Part shown: piece after piece, positions 1-10,004 of the stretch
Layout: each line of letters begins with the position of its first letter
Position numbering within the stretch: the first letter of the stretch is position 1
Assembly (NCBI RefSeq): GCF_014282005.1
Contig: NZ_JACFTD010000003.1
Span: 213,773 to 277,772 of the forward strand
Direction of reading: 5' to 3'
Source of the DNA: Sporosarcina sp. BP05
GTDB taxonomy: Bacteria; Bacillota; Bacilli; Bacillales_A; Planococcaceae
DNA length: 64,000 nucleotides
The notes under the pieces: model-generated
Told to the model about the DNA's origin: nothing
Database searches by the model: none
What the model saw: the letters and a program-made list of their open reading frames with translations, nothing else
Made by a program: the position numbers and the translations under genes

Positions 1-1357
1 TTTTTTTCCATGCTGCTTTTCGTTCTGCAGCTGTCATTTCAGGGTTTTCATAGATGACATGTTGGAATTCATCGACAGCGACGCCGTATGGTAAAAAGAG
101 CAATGCACTGCTAAGGTGTGCGAATTTATATTTATCCGTTTGTTCTTTGAAGAATAGTTCCATCCAAGGCCATGTGAAGAATTCCATACTCATTGAGTGG
201 ATTTCTGCACCTTCAGATGTGGGCCACAAATATTCAGGTATACCAATATTTTGGCTAGAGAACACTTGGAATGCGTGCCCAGCTTCGTGTGTTAACACAT
301 CGATATCACCAGATGTTCCGTTAAAGTTAGAAAAGATGAAAGGCGAATCGTAATTATCGATGAATGTACAATAACCGCCCGCTTCTTTACCCGTCTTCGC
401 CTCAACGTCCAGTAAGTTCTTGTCCGTCATGAAATTGAAAAATGCATCTGTTTCGGGTGAAAGTTCAGCATACATCTTTTTACCGTTTTCAATGATCCAG
501 TCAGGAGGTCCCTGTGGTGTTGCGTTGCCCGTAAGGAAGTCTAAGGACTGATCGTAAAACTTCAACTCGTCAACACCTATACGTTCAGCCTGACGCGTAT
601 AAAGGCGGCTTGCAAGCGGAACGATATGATCGCGCACTTGATCACGGAATTTCTTAACCATATTTGCATCATAGTCAATACGGTCCATTCGTAGGTAACC
701 AAGTTCGATAAAGTTTTTATAACCAAGTGTCGTCGCGATTTTATGGCGCAGTTTAACGAGTTCATCATAGATTTCATCGAACTTTACACCGTTATCAGCG
801 TAGAATTTATATGAAGCTTCCATAGCTGACTTACGAACGGAACGGTCCGTTGATTCTGCATAGGGGCCCATTTGAGCAAGAGTTAGTGTTTTTCCGTCAA
901 ATTCGATTTGTGAAGATGCGACGAGTTTCGAGTAATCGGAAGTTAGTTTGTTTTCTTTTTGTAACATGCCAACAATTTCTGGAGAAAACGATTTTATGGC
1001 ATTATCTGCTAAAGCAAATAGTTGAGTACCCCATTTCTCTTCGAGCTGTGCTCTGAAAGGAGTGGAGACAAGTTCTTTGTAGTAAGCGGTTTCAAGTTCT
1101 TGGTACTCAGGTCCGATTTCATCAAAATAATCGCGTTCTTTCTGATAAAACTCATCGTTTGTATCAATGGAGGCACGGATATAGACAAGGTTGGCCATTG
1201 TTGAGTAGTCTTTGCCAATTGTATTGATCTTCTCAATGACTTCATTTTGCTGGTCATAAGAACTTGCGGAACGGAATTCTTGCAGCAACGCATCAAAGTC
1301 TTGTTTTACTTCTGCCATATTGAGCTTTGTATATTGATAGTCTTCAAATTTAATCAT
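1..1357 (-). CDS. M3 family oligoendopeptidase (3' end beyond window)
   Basis: Reading the reverse strand from the ATG at 1357, preceded by a strong AGGAGG, gives an open frame to the window edge (about 452 codons), so the C-terminus is missing. The zinc-protease motif HEAGH lies near residues 357-361 (plus-strand 275-289), inside DVLTHEAGHAFQ, the M3 (thimet/PepF) signature. M3 enzymes of about 560-600 residues are cytoplasmic zinc peptidases cleaving short peptides. The exact subfamily is not settled because the end is absent. It is divergent from the P-type ATPase gene, with about 220 bases between them. Confidence 0.9.
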   Translation of the reverse strand, partial: MIKFEDYQYTKLNMAEVKQDFDALLQEFRSASSYDQQNEVIEKINTIGKDYSTMANLVYIRASIDTNDEFYQKERDYFDEIGPEYQELETAYYKELVSTPFRAQLEEKWGTQLFALADNAIKSFSPEIVGMLQKENKLTSDYSKLVASSQIEFDGKTLTLAQMGPYAESTDRSVRKSAMEASYKFYADNGVKFDEIYDELVKLRHKIATTLGYKNFIELGYLRMDRIDYDANMVKKFRDQVRDHIVPLASRLYTRQAERIGVDELKFYDQSLDFLTGNATPQGPPDWIIENGKKMYAELSPETDAFFNFMTDKNLLDVEAKTGKEAGGYCTFIDNYDSPFIFSNFNGTSGDIDVLTHEAGHAFQVFSSQNIGIPEYLWPTSEGAEIHSMSMEFFTWPWMELFFKEQTDKYKFAHLSSALLFLPYGVAVDEFQHVIYENPEMTAAERKAAWKK

Positions 1358-1580
1358 AAAAATTCCTCCTGCTAGTTTACTAGTGAATGACTTCACTTTA
1401 TATATTGTTCACGAAGTTCCGGAATATTGCAAAAGAAATGTGCGAATTACCTGCATTTTTTCGAAAAATCTTGTTAAAGAGGTTTTATGCAATGACATAT
1501 AGAAATTTCAAAATGTATGGAAGTAGTTGTCAACGTACGGACAGATAGAGTATTTAAGAGGTATATGGAGGGAACTGAAA

Positions 1581-4217
1581 ATGCGAAATGGAACGGAGCA
1601 ATTGATGGATACGGATGTGTTAATTGGATTAAGTGAAGAGGAAGCGGATAAAAGGCTGCATGAATACGGGATGAATAAACTTAGGGGTTGGAAAAGCCGT
1701 TCGCTGATACAGCGGATTTTTGCGCAAATCAATAATGTGTTAATTTATGTACTAATCGTTGCTGCTGTTATTTCCGGAATACTTGGGGAAGTGGCAGACT
1801 CAATTATTATTGGATTGGTCGTTATCATCAATGCCATTGTGGGGGTCGTCCAGGAATCGAAAGCAGAGGAAGCGCTTCAAGCGTTGAAAAATATGGCAGT
1901 ACCTAAAGCACTTGTAAGAAGGAACGGCGTCCAGAAAGAGGTACCATCGGAAGAAGTTGTTCCAGGTGATGTAATTCTTCTTGATGCAGGGAGGTATGTT
2001 CCGTGTGATATAAGACTGATTGAATCGGTGAATTTGAAAATTGAAGAGGCGGCATTGACAGGCGAATCCGTTCCGGTTGAAAAGGACGCACATTTTACTG
2101 GAGAGCACACAATGCCAATCGGAGATCGAAAAGACATGGCATTCATGTCGACATTGACTACATATGGGCGTGCAACAGGAATTGCCATTGCAACAGGCAT
2201 GAAAACTGAAATAGGGAAAGTGGCTGCTATGCTTGACCAAGAAGTGGACGACGAGACGCCTCTTCAGAAAAATCTTGCCCAATTAGGTAAATATCTTGGT
2301 ATTGCAGCTGTTGCCATCTGCGTCGTCATATTTGCGATTGGCGTACTTCAAGGGCGTGGATATTTGGAAATGTTTATGTTAGCGATTAGTCTTGCTGTCG
2401 CAGCAATACCTGAGGGGATGCCTGCAATCGTTTCAATCGTCCTCGCAATCGGCGTTCAACGGATGATCAAGCAAAACGTCATCATTCGCAAACTTCCTGC
2501 TGTGGAAGCGCTAGGCTCTGTGGATGTTATCTGTTCTGATAAAACCGGGACGTTGACACAAAATAGGATGACGGTTACAACGTTTTTTGCAGATGGGACT
2601 TTAAACGAGTTAAGTAAAGTCAATCTGAAAAATCCTGTACAAAAACTGTTGTTTGAGAATATCGCATTGTGTAATGATGCGACGTATTTTAAAGCAGAAG
2701 AAACAGGAGATCCAACAGAAATTGCCCTCGTCGTAGCAGCAACGGAATCCGGACTGGAAAAAGAACGGTTGGATAAAAACTATCCTAGAATCACGGAGTT
2801 ACCATTCGATTCAAACCGGAAACGAATGACTACGGTACATCGATCTACAAATGCAATTTATTCACATACGAAAGGTGCTATTGACGGCATCCTACAGAAG
2901 TGTACACATATTGAAGTGGCTAAGGGGTCAAGAATACTTGATGAAAGTGACCGTCAATCAATCTTGGAAGCGGCAATGACGATGTCTTCTGTAGCGTTAC
3001 GTGTATTAGGCTCCGCCTATAAGATTGTAGAAGAAGCCAAAGCCATGGAACTAGAGCTAGCTGAAGAAGGATTGACATTCCTAGGACTTATCGGAATGAT
3101 TGACCCGCCGCGGGAAGAAGTGAAAGACGCGATTAAAGTTACGAAAGAAGCTGGGATTAGAACAGTGATGATCACTGGCGACCATCAGGATACGGCATTT
3201 GCAATAGCGAAAGAACTAGGAATTGCGACTCACAAATCCGAAGTAATTGAGGGGAAAACAATTGATTCGATGACAAGGGATCAATTGATAGAAAAAACCG
3301 GAGATATTAATGTCTATGCCCGGGTTTCACCAGAACATAAGGTGAAGATTGTACAAGCACTTAAAGCGAAAGATCATACAGTGTCGATGACAGGAGATGG
3401 AGTCAACGATGCACCATCATTAAAAGCGGCAGATATTGGCGTGGCGATGGGGATTACGGGAACGGATGTTGCAAAAGGTGCGGCAGACATGATTTTGGCA
3501 GATGATAATTTTTCGTCAATCGTGAAAGCTGTCGAAGAGGGACGCACGATTTACCGCAATATTAAGAAGTCCGTCATATTTCTATTGTCATGTAATCTTG
3601 GTGAAATTATCGCGCTTTTTGCCGCTATTTTACTCGGATGGCCGCTACTGTTGCGTCCGATTCATATTCTGTGGATAAATCTTGTGACTGATACATTCCC
3701 AGCGCTATCACTCGGTGTGGATCCTGAAGAACCTGGAGTAATGAAAGAAAAACCACGACACCGGCATGAGAGTATATTCAGAGGATCCATTCCATTTTTG
3801 ATTTTTAATGGAATTTTGATTGGTGCAATTACGCTCGTCGCTTTCATGGTTGGAGTATACATGTCAGGTGAGTATGCAGGTAGTTTCCTAGCTCTTTTTT
3901 CGTCTGGAATTCCAGAAAGTGCACTCGTTCATGGACAGACAATGGCTTTCATAGCACTGAGTTTCGCCCAACTTATTCACTCCCTTAACTTTAGATCGAT
4001 GGACAAGTCTGTATTTACAGCAGGAATTTTCAAAAACAAATTCTTGATTTACTCGATTTTACTTGGAATCATTTTGCAAATGGTGATTGTGTCAGTTGGT
4101 CCAATCGCAAAAGTCTTCAGTGTGCAGTCACTAGGACCTAAAGAATGGTTAGTTATTAGCGTTTTAAGTCTGTTGCCTCTCCTGATGAACGAAATAATTA
4201 AATTCATCAAAAAGTAA
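1581..4217 (+). CDS. Cation-transporting P-type ATPase, calcium (P2A) type
   Basis: 878 residues from the ATG at 1581, which has GGAGGG eight bases upstream; a TTG at 1527 is in frame but has no good ribosome site. It has the N-terminal cation-ATPase domain, the TGES actuator loop, the phosphorylation motif DKTGTLT (Asp near residue 320), the hinge [17 protein letters not shown], and a six-helix C-terminal membrane domain containing [15 protein letters not shown]. The membrane motif PEGMP replaces the usual PEGLP of calcium pumps. The family couples ATP hydrolysis to Ca2+ (or Mn2+) export across the cytoplasmic membrane. Substrate is inferred from family resemblance only. Confidence 0.9.
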   Translation: MRNGTEQLMDTDVLIGLSEEEADKRLHEYGMNKLRGWKSRSLIQRIFAQINNVLIYVLIVAAVISGILGEVADSIIIGLVVIINAIVGVVQESKAEEALQALKNMAVPKALVRRNGVQKEVPSEEVVPGDVILLDAGRYVPCDIRLIESVNLKIEEAALTGESVPVEKDAHFTGEHTMPIGDRKDMAFMSTLTTYGRATGIAIATGMKTEIGKVAAMLDQEVDDETPLQKNLAQLGKYLGIAAVAICVVIFAIGVLQGRGYLEMFMLAISLAVAAIPEGMPAIVSIVLAIGVQRMIKQNVIIRKLPAVEALGSVDVICSDKTGTLTQNRMTVTTFFADGTLNELSKVNLKNPVQKLLFENIALCNDATYFKAEETGDPTEIALVVAATESGLEKERLDKNYPRITELPFDSNRKRMTTVHRSTNAIYSHTKGAIDGILQKCTHIEVAKGSRILDESDRQSILEAAMTMSSVALRVLGSAYKIVEEAKAMELELAEEGLTFLGLIGMIDPPREEVKDAIKVTKEAGIRTVMITGDHQDTAFAIAKELGIATHKSEVIEGKTIDSMTRDQLIEKTGDINVYARVSPEHKVKIVQALKAKDHTVSMTGDGVNDAPSLKAADIGVAMGITGTDVAKGAADMILADDNFSSIVKAVEEGRTIYRNIKKSVIFLLSCNLGEIIALFAAILLGWPLLLRPIHILWINLVTDTFPALSLGVDPEEPGVMKEKPRHRHESIFRGSIPFLIFNGILIGAITLVAFMVGVYMSGEYAGSFLALFSSGIPESALVHGQTMAFIALSFAQLIHSLNFRSMDKSVFTAGIFKNKFLIYSILLGIILQMVIVSVGPIAKVFSVQSLGPKEWLVISVLSLLPLLMNEIIKFIKK

Positions 4218-4322
4218 GACGTGGTTCAAAGTTAACCCTTTTGGTGTTGAATGATGTATTATGGAGTGTAGTGGCTTTGTAGCCGGGGAATCTAAAATTG
4301 TAAGTGAGAGGTTGGTACTACT

Positions 4323-4604
4323 ATGAAAATTACTGAGCACATTATTAAAAAAATTAACGATCCTACGGGGATTATTGCTGGAGAACGCTATGAATACCGA
4401 TTGTATATTGATCTTGACGAAGAAGATGAGCTTTATTCTGAGGGTGGAACTGGTCTTCGTGTAATATTTGCAATTGACGAGGATGAAGGGCGTATTGCAT
4501 CTTATCACTTCTTTGAGCGTTCAAGTGAGAAAGTTCTCGATTTCGAATTAGAAGATGACGAGAAAGCAATTGCTCTTGAGTATTGCAGAACGCATCGTGA
4601 ATAG
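4323..4604 (+). CDS. Small acidic protein, DUF6509-like
   Basis: 93 residues beginning MKITEHIIKKINDPTG, strongly acidic in the middle (DLDEEDELYSEGG) and at the end, with no membrane segment or signal peptide. GAGAGG lies about ten bases before the ATG, and a clear terminator follows. It resembles small uncharacterised Bacillales proteins that I associate with DUF6509; that family name is from memory. No function is known to me. It stands alone between the P-type ATPase and the ferredoxin-NADP reductase. Confidence 0.75.
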   Translation: MKITEHIIKKINDPTGIIAGERYEYRLYIDLDEEDELYSEGGTGLRVIFAIDEDEGRIASYHFFERSSEKVLDFELEDDEKAIALEYCRTHRE

Positions 4605-4612
4605 TAAGAAGT

Positions 4613-4653
4613 AAAAAGCCTGTACACATATTCGATATGTGTACAGGCTTTTT
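4613..4653 (+). terminator. Rho-independent terminator after the small acidic gene
   Basis: The arms AAAAAGCCTGTACACATA and TATGTGTACAGGCTTTTT are perfectly complementary across a five-base loop and end in a T run. It lies directly after the DUF6509-like gene. Confidence 0.9.
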
Positions 4654-4799
4654 GTTGCTTACCTTTAATTCGGAAAACCAGTAGAACTACTCTGTATAAA
4701 TCAGATTATGTGTATTTTATTGTATTTTGTTAGATAATGTGTAGAGTGGGTAGAGAAGAAAACTTTTATCCGAGACTAATCTAATTGGAGTGTTTAAAT

Positions 4800-5783
4800 A
4801 TGAATAACGAAATCGTTGATATTACAATTATTGGGGGAGGACCGACAGGACTCTTCGCTTCTTTCTATGCTGGAATGCGTGAAATGTCGGTAAAAATCAT
4901 CGATAGCTTGCCACAACTTGGCGGTCAGCTAATTGAACTGTATCCTGATAAAGATATATATGATGTGGGCGGATTCCCAAAAATTCTTGCGAAAGATTTC
5001 GTAGCGAATCTAGTAACGCAGGCTCATTATGCGAAACCGGAAATTCTTCTCGGCGAAACCGCTATGTCGGCAACGCGTGACGGAGATCACTTCATTCTTA
5101 AAACGGATAAAGGGGTTCATTTGACACGTACAATTCTTTTGACAGCTGGAATCGGGGCATTCCAACCACGTAAGATTGGACTTCCTGAAGAAGTAAACTT
5201 TGAAGGGAACACGCTTCATTACAGCATTAAGGATCTAACGATTTTTAAAGATAAAAATGTTCTCGTTTGTGGCGGTGGGGACTCGGCGGTTGACTGGTCA
5301 CTTATGTTGGAGGATATTGCTTCAACTGTGACGTTGGTTCACCGTCGTGAACGCTTTACTGCACATGAGACGAGCGTTAATCAACTTATGGAATCGAAAG
5401 TGGAAGTGAAAACTTCCCGTGCTGTGAAAGTGATTGAAGGAGAAGATGGCAAGGTCAGTGGAATTGTCTTGGCAGAAAAAGACGGAACTGAAGAACGTCT
5501 TGACGTCGATCATTTAATTGTAAACTACGGTAATATTTCGTCACTTGGGCCATTGAAGGATTGGGGTCTTGAAATGGACCGCAACTCGATTATGGTTAAC
5601 ACGCGAATGGAGACAAACATCGAAGGTATCTACGCAGCTGGAGACGTTACAAATTATGATGGCAAGGTGAAACTAATTGCTGTTGGACTTGGTGAAGCGC
5701 CGATTGCAGTGAATCACGCGAAGGCTTACGTCGATCCAAAAGCAAGATTGCAGCCACTTCATAGTACTAGTATCTTTAGCTGA
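4800..5783 (+). CDS. Ferredoxin/flavodoxin--NADP+ reductase (YumC-type)
   Basis: 327 residues from the ATG at 4800, with ATTGGAG ten bases upstream. It is a thioredoxin-reductase-fold flavoprotein: N-terminal FAD motif IIGGGPTGLFAS, central NADPH motif VCGGGDSAVDW, and C-terminal FAD motif GIYAAGDVTNYDGKVKLI. The redox CxxC of thioredoxin reductases is absent, which together with the length marks the Bacillus-type ferredoxin-NADP reductase. It transfers electrons between NADPH and ferredoxin or flavodoxin in the cytosol. It is monocistronic, with a terminator right after. Confidence 0.92.
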   Translation: MNNEIVDITIIGGGPTGLFASFYAGMREMSVKIIDSLPQLGGQLIELYPDKDIYDVGGFPKILAKDFVANLVTQAHYAKPEILLGETAMSATRDGDHFILKTDKGVHLTRTILLTAGIGAFQPRKIGLPEEVNFEGNTLHYSIKDLTIFKDKNVLVCGGGDSAVDWSLMLEDIASTVTLVHRRERFTAHETSVNQLMESKVEVKTSRAVKVIEGEDGKVSGIVLAEKDGTEERLDVDHLIVNYGNISSLGPLKDWGLEMDRNSIMVNTRMETNIEGIYAAGDVTNYDGKVKLIAVGLGEAPIAVNHAKAYVDPKARLQPLHSTSIFS

Positions 5784-5798
5784 TTATATGTAGTCAAC

Positions 5799-5828
5799 AA
5801 AAAAAGCCGCGATGTGCGGCTTTTTTTT
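5799..5828. terminator. Bidirectional terminator
   Basis: A-rich flank, GCCGC-GATGT-GCGGC stem and a T run, placed between the convergent ferredoxin-NADP reductase and DUF1648 genes. The A run on one side and T run on the other allow it to serve both strands. Confidence 0.85.
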
Positions 5829-5840
5829 GTTGTACATAAT

Positions 5841-6947
5841 TCATAAAAGGAAAGAGATGATTAAAATGAGTAGCAATGGACCGAACAGAATGATGTACCC
5901 AATCGGATTAGCAAAGTTAATGGTCCAGCCGACACCGAATCTTTTCTCAACAAAAATGGAAGAGTCGTCTTTATTCACATAGAAAATCCCGGCTTTCCAA
6001 TACTTATCGTCATCAACGTCAGTGATACCAGAAATAGAATCATCTTCAATCTCGACATTGATCCGTGAGCCACTCTGACCGACTTTGAAGGCATATACTG
6101 CTGTCGCGATTAGGATAATTAGTAAAAAACCTAGAGGTAACGCAAGCATTAGTGCCGCATTGCCAAGACCTTCATGGATTGTAGTAAGTTGTAGGAATCC
6201 GAAGAGTATGGTCATTAGTACACTTGTCAGAAATAAAAACCAACTCGTATATTTACGAAACGATAGTTGTTGAACTTGTGATGTTTTTCGTTTTGCGGCA
6301 TTCAATTTGATGCCGGATTCTTTTATGAATACATTGATTCCTAGCATCATTCCTTGCATAACCAACAGAATGAGCAGGAGGGCAATTACGGAGAAAGGTG
6401 TTTTCGCGCTAAAAGCATCTGCTTGGCCACTTGGCCCCCAATGCGTTGGGATCATAGCAGGCATACCACTGTATTGAGTTGCGGTATAGCCAATAAGGCT
6501 AACAGTAATAATCATTGGTAATACATAGATAAACGAGGGAAGCATTTCGTCTTTTGCGCGGATTGCTAAATCAGCAATTCGGACTTGTTTCAAATGTAAG
6601 CCCCATTCATTGATTTGTTTCAGACGTGTTGTTTTTGCGTGAAAGTAAAAATAGAGTCCCATACTCAAAAAGAGGATACCGAACTGAATCGCTAATCCAG
6701 TTAAGATAATCGTTTCTTCCGTCAAGTTACTGTTTTGCGCCCACATAAAATAAGCAATAAGTGAGATAAGGCCGGTAATGAAAATAGTTGTAGCAAATAC
6801 TTTCTTGTATGAAGCAATTGTAGGGTCGTCTGTATGACCTTCTGGAATCGTTACACCGAACGCAATTGTCCGTCTCAATAAAAATGGGGTGGCGGCTAGC
6901 AGTACAAAGATAAAACCAATCATTACTAAAAAAAGTGTAAGTCCCAT
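5841..6947 (-). CDS. DUF1648-type integral membrane protein with C-terminal DUF5808-like segment
   Basis: 368 residues with about eight hydrophobic segments. The stretch MPAMIPTHWGPSGQADAF near residue 180 is the DUF1648 signature (a family including SdpI-like immunity proteins). The C-terminal stretch DKYWKAGIFYVNKDDSSIFV resembles DUF5808. It starts 3 bases after the stop of the GntR regulator, so the two form an operon. In Bacillales such GntR/DUF1648 pairs often respond to cell-envelope stress or antimicrobial peptides; that is context, not shown here. Confidence 0.8.
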   Translation of the reverse strand: MGLTLFLVMIGFIFVLLAATPFLLRRTIAFGVTIPEGHTDDPTIASYKKVFATTIFITGLISLIAYFMWAQNSNLTEETIILTGLAIQFGILFLSMGLYFYFHAKTTRLKQINEWGLHLKQVRIADLAIRAKDEMLPSFIYVLPMIITVSLIGYTATQYSGMPAMIPTHWGPSGQADAFSAKTPFSVIALLLILLVMQGMMLGINVFIKESGIKLNAAKRKTSQVQQLSFRKYTSWFLFLTSVLMTILFGFLQLTTIHEGLGNAALMLALPLGFLLIILIATAVYAFKVGQSGSRINVEIEDDSISGITDVDDDKYWKAGIFYVNKDDSSIFVEKRFGVGWTINFANPIGYIILFGPLLLILIISFLL

Positions 6948-6950
6948 TCT

Positions 6951-7334
6951 TTACTCCTCCTTAATAGATAAAATGATAGATGAAATAAGTTTATTAATAG
7001 CCTCAGGTTTCATCCCGAGGACGATCGCTTCTGCGATGATTGGTTTGATTTCCACGGAAATCCTTTCAAGGTGATCCCCGCGAATCTCATCTTGTGAAAG
7101 TGAGTTGACGATGGCCCCCGACTTTGGAACAATTCGAATGATTTCTTTTCTCTCAAGCTCATGGTAAGCCTTATTGACGGTATGCATATTCATGCCAAGA
7201 TCAGCTGCTAGTGATCGAACGGATGGTAGCGCATCTCCGCCTACCAGTTCTCCGCGGGCAATCGCTTCGATTAGTTGCGAGGCTAATTGCGCGTAAATGG
7301 GTATATCCGATTCAGGTTCAATTTGGATGAACAT
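6951..7334 (-). CDS. GntR-family transcriptional regulator, YtrA subfamily
   Basis: 127 residues. The N-terminal winged helix-turn-helix reads PIYAQLASQLIEAIA, then LPSVRSLAADLGMNMHTVNKAYHEL, followed by a short helical tail without a ligand-binding domain. That is the compact YtrA architecture. The gene precedes and nearly touches the DUF1648 membrane gene, so it probably controls that operon. A palindromic site lies just upstream of the start. Confidence 0.9.
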   Translation of the reverse strand: MFIQIEPESDIPIYAQLASQLIEAIARGELVGGDALPSVRSLAADLGMNMHTVNKAYHELERKEIIRIVPKSGAIVNSLSQDEIRGDHLERISVEIKPIIAEAIVLGMKPEAINKLISSIILSIKEE

Positions 7335-7360
7335 TTGAGTGCCTCCTAACTGTTCTACTC

Positions 7361-7392
7361 CTATACTAACAAAAGTGTTCTAGTATGTATAG
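7361..7392 (-). promoter_or_regulatory. Candidate autoregulatory operator of the GntR regulator
   Basis: The outer arms CTATAC and GTATAG and inner half-sites ACTAACA and TGTTCTAGT form an imperfect inverted repeat 27-58 bases upstream of the GntR start codon. YtrA-type regulators usually bind palindromes at their own promoter. The assignment is positional inference. Confidence 0.45.
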
Positions 7393-7601
7393 AGCAAACG
7401 TTGATTATATATGTTGAAATAAAGAATTCCGTTGAATCCGCTACCCCTTTGGTAGGCGCCTTCGCTTAGTTTATATAGGTATTCATTTGCCTAACATATA
7501 TAGATAATTAAACACGTCTGTTAATTAACCAAAAATAACCATCAAATAACTTGATCATAGACCGGGTGCCACGTGTATAGTTGCTTTGGACGCTTTGAAT
7601 T
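7393..7601. other. Gene-free stretch, first part
   Basis: This opens a 930-base region (7335-8263) with no convincing gene on either strand. The part up to 7601 is AT-rich and shows no reading frame, repeat or hairpin I can support. The remainder contains the three structured segments listed separately and otherwise nothing recognisable. Confidence 0.5.
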
Positions 7602-7700
7602 GAACGACTTCTATATCATTACCGAGATATCTTGATCTATAGGGATGCGACTTCGTCGCATCCCTATAGACTTTCTTCGGTAATCGTATGGTGGTCGTTC
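7602..7700. repeat. Long imperfect inverted repeat with a perfect 15-bp core hairpin
   Basis: A perfect core stem TCTATAGGGATGCGA / TCGCATCCCTATAGA (7636-7650 and 7656-7670, loop CTTCG) is nested inside outer arms GAACGAC...ATTACCGA (from 7602) and TCGGTAAT...GTCGTTC (to 7700). No T run follows, so it is not an ordinary terminator. It has the look of a small non-autonomous or REP-like element, or a structured RNA. Confidence 0.65.
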
Positions 7701-7936
7701 ATCCGTCGCATCCCAAAGGCACAAGTACACGAAGTGCTAAAGCTATTTGGGACGAAAGAATAGTTGGCATTTTATCTGGCTAAAAGCCGCCAAAGATAAA
7801 ATTTTGGCGGCCAAAGACTTTTCTATGGTTTTTTCTTTTTAATTGTAAGGAAGTGTTAATTCCTACAGGCTATCACATAATGACAAGCGTGGTTTTGCTA
7901 AAAGTAAGTAAGGAACGCATTGTAGAAAATGCAGGT

Positions 7937-7962
7937 GTGCCCGAAATTGTATCTTCGGGCAC
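7937..7962. repeat. Isolated perfect hairpin
   Basis: GTGCCCGA and TCGGGCAC pair perfectly across a ten-base AT-rich loop in the gene-free region. No T run follows, so it is not a typical terminator. No role is assigned. Confidence 0.5.
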
Positions 7963-8037
7963 TTATAACTTCTGTGAAAAGTCATCTATTCTTATTTTCC
8001 AAGAAACTGCAATTTTCACTTGAACGTTGTAGGTACG

Positions 8038-8104
8038 CGACAGGGAACTAGCCACCCCTGTCCCACGAGGAGGAATGAACTACAATTCCTCCCAAAACCT
8101 GTCG
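8038..8104. other. Structured segment with two mutually exclusive stems
   Basis: CGACAGG at 8038-8044 can pair with CCCTGTC at 8056-8062, making a small hairpin, or with CCTGTCG at 8098-8104, enclosing everything. A second strong hairpin GGAGGAAT / ATTCCTCC lies at 8069-8092. This could be an RNA with alternative folds or the palindromic end of an insertion element (for example IS200/IS605 type). No transposase or TnpB frame is visible nearby. Confidence 0.45.
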
Positions 8105-8223
8105 TGATTAATTTAGCGAAAGCGAGCAGGAAACGTACTAGTCCAAATAAAGACTTTTGCGACTACCTTCCCAGTATCTTATGCAAGAAAATGGTTAATC
8201 TACACACGTGATAATTAAATTTA

Positions 8224-8251
8224 AAAACCCCTGAACATAAGTTCAGGGGTG
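8224..8251 (-). terminator. Terminator of the polysaccharide deacetylase gene
   Basis: On the reverse strand ACCCCTGAAC-TTAT-GTTCAGGGGT is followed by TTTTTAA, just after the pdaC-like stop codon. Confidence 0.85.
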
Positions 8252-8263
8252 TAAAGTGACGAC

Positions 8264-9769
8264 TTATTCTAACTCTGAAACGGTGACGAATGTATAGCCT
8301 TCACTTTGCAAGTAAGCTAGAACTGCATCGAGACCATCTGCTGTTGATTGGTGAATATCGTGCATAAGAATAATGCTACCATCTTTTGTCGCGCCTTTCA
8401 CATGTGCAAGAAGTTGGTTTGGATCACGGTATTTCCAATCGAGCGTATCAACGTCCCATAGTACGACTGGTAAGTTTGTTTGGCTACGAACAGTCTTGTT
8501 TACTGCACCATAGGGGGGCCTGAATGCAGTTACTTTCTGCCCCGTGACATTTTCAATAATGGAAGATGTCTCGTTGATTTCATTGCGAACCTTTGCAATG
8601 CCTGCCTTCGTTAAATCGGGGTGGTTCCAGGTATGATTCCCAAGCTCGTGACCTGCTTCTTGCACTTTTTTTGCGATTTCCGGATAGTATTCAACCCTGC
8701 TACCGAGCATGAAAAACGTTGCTTTTGCATCGTATTTATTCAACGTCTCAAGTATTTGAATGGTCACTTTAGGATCAGGTCCATCATCGAATGTAAGAGC
8801 AATTTGTTTAATGCCATTATCGACTTCTTCTGTGGATCCTTCCGTTCCATCTTCAGTAGTGTCACTGTTGCCTTGATTGCTAGAGGACTCTTTATCCTTA
8901 GAGGGGGTAGCTGTATTTTCCTCCTTTATCGGATCTTTGGTAATCGCAAACTCATCAGTATCTTCAGTTAGCAATTGGAATCTATCGGAAAGTAAGCTGT
9001 TTATATCAATTAATGGAATTGCGATAATCGGTGGACCGACTGCTCCGGCTGCAAGTTCATATTCATCAAAATAAAGAATAAGAGATTCATCCGTGATTGC
9101 GAAATTATCGAAGTTTGCCCAGATTGGTTCCGTCTGGATATGTACTTCTTCTGGGAAAAGGTAGTCTGCCAGTAAAGGATCATTGTATATTGCTTCGCGA
9201 ACTAAAGTTGAAAGAGTTTCAAGGTTTTTTGGATCACGTCCGAGGACATCCGCAATTGTAAAACTTTCTCCTGTTTCAGGATTCAGATGGAATGATCGAA
9301 TCTCAGTTGTACCGTTTTCTGCTCCGGTTGAACTGCTGTTGACAAGAACGAACGAATAGCTTCCTGAATGATGGGAAAGGGTTTCGAACGAAATGTTGAG
9401 TTCACCTGTAAACTTACTGCTAGTTTTTTTGTTTTCTTCCATTGTGGTCAAGTAATTCTGTTTTGCTATTGTTATGTATTTGGAAATAGCTTCATTGAAT
9501 GGACTATGTAAACTTTGTGGATATTGGATGGCAAATGGTATATAGGCATCATTCGAAGTTGCCGTAATGATTTTAATGCCTGGATAGTTGGAGTCGATCG
9601 TATCTATTACGACGGAAGCCGCAGCTTGTTTCTTTTTAGGAAGCGAAGAAGCCTCGTTTTTAGTAGTTTGTGATATTAAATAGATGGCTGATACGGTTAA
9701 TGCGATGATAGCTATTGAAAATGTAACGTCAATCCAGGCTGAACGACGTTTTCGATGCGTATTTTTCAT
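8264..9769 (-). CDS. pdaC: PdaC-like polysaccharide (peptidoglycan) deacetylase
   Basis: 501 residues. An N-terminal membrane anchor (about residues 12-30) exports the protein. Next come a DUF4163/DUF3298-type region (about 50-265), an acidic Ser/Thr-rich linker, and a C-terminal NodB deacetylase domain (about 315-500). The NodB motifs are visible: TFDDGPDP, metal site HTWNHPD, RPPYGAVN, LWDVDTLDW and ILMHDIHQ. The layout matches B. subtilis PdaC, which deacetylates N-acetylmuramic acid in peptidoglycan. AAAGGGG lies before the ATG. The specific substrate is inferred from architecture. Confidence 0.88.
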   Translation of the reverse strand: MKNTHRKRRSAWIDVTFSIAIIALTVSAIYLISQTTKNEASSLPKKKQAAASVVIDTIDSNYPGIKIITATSNDAYIPFAIQYPQSLHSPFNEAISKYITIAKQNYLTTMEENKKTSSKFTGELNISFETLSHHSGSYSFVLVNSSSTGAENGTTEIRSFHLNPETGESFTIADVLGRDPKNLETLSTLVREAIYNDPLLADYLFPEEVHIQTEPIWANFDNFAITDESLILYFDEYELAAGAVGPPIIAIPLIDINSLLSDRFQLLTEDTDEFAITKDPIKEENTATPSKDKESSSNQGNSDTTEDGTEGSTEEVDNGIKQIALTFDDGPDPKVTIQILETLNKYDAKATFFMLGSRVEYYPEIAKKVQEAGHELGNHTWNHPDLTKAGIAKVRNEINETSSIIENVTGQKVTAFRPPYGAVNKTVRSQTNLPVVLWDVDTLDWKYRDPNQLLAHVKGATKDGSIILMHDIHQSTADGLDAVLAYLQSEGYTFVTVSELE

Positions 9770-10004
9770 GCTGAAGGCCCCTTTACTGTTTATAAAAAGT
9801 TAGACGGATGAGTCTCGTTAATAGTTTCAAAAAGTTATATATATATGTCGAAATCTATCATTATACATACTTTTATAGTATACATGAAAAGAAATGATTT
9901 ACCAAGGATTGACATAAGTTTCTAAAAAACTGAGTACCCTTAGTTAATAAAGGTGTAATTTGTGTTTATTAAAACCGTGAATAATTTTGACCAGCATTGC
10001 TAAA

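Noticed and set aside
1527..1580. Upstream TTG start for the P-type ATPase
   Set aside because: No SD before it, while the ATG at 1581 has GGAGGG at eight bases and gives the usual N-terminus.
8020..8211. 63-codon open frame in the gene-free region
   Set aside because: It runs straight through the competing-stem structure, has no ribosome site, and the product has no recognisable features.
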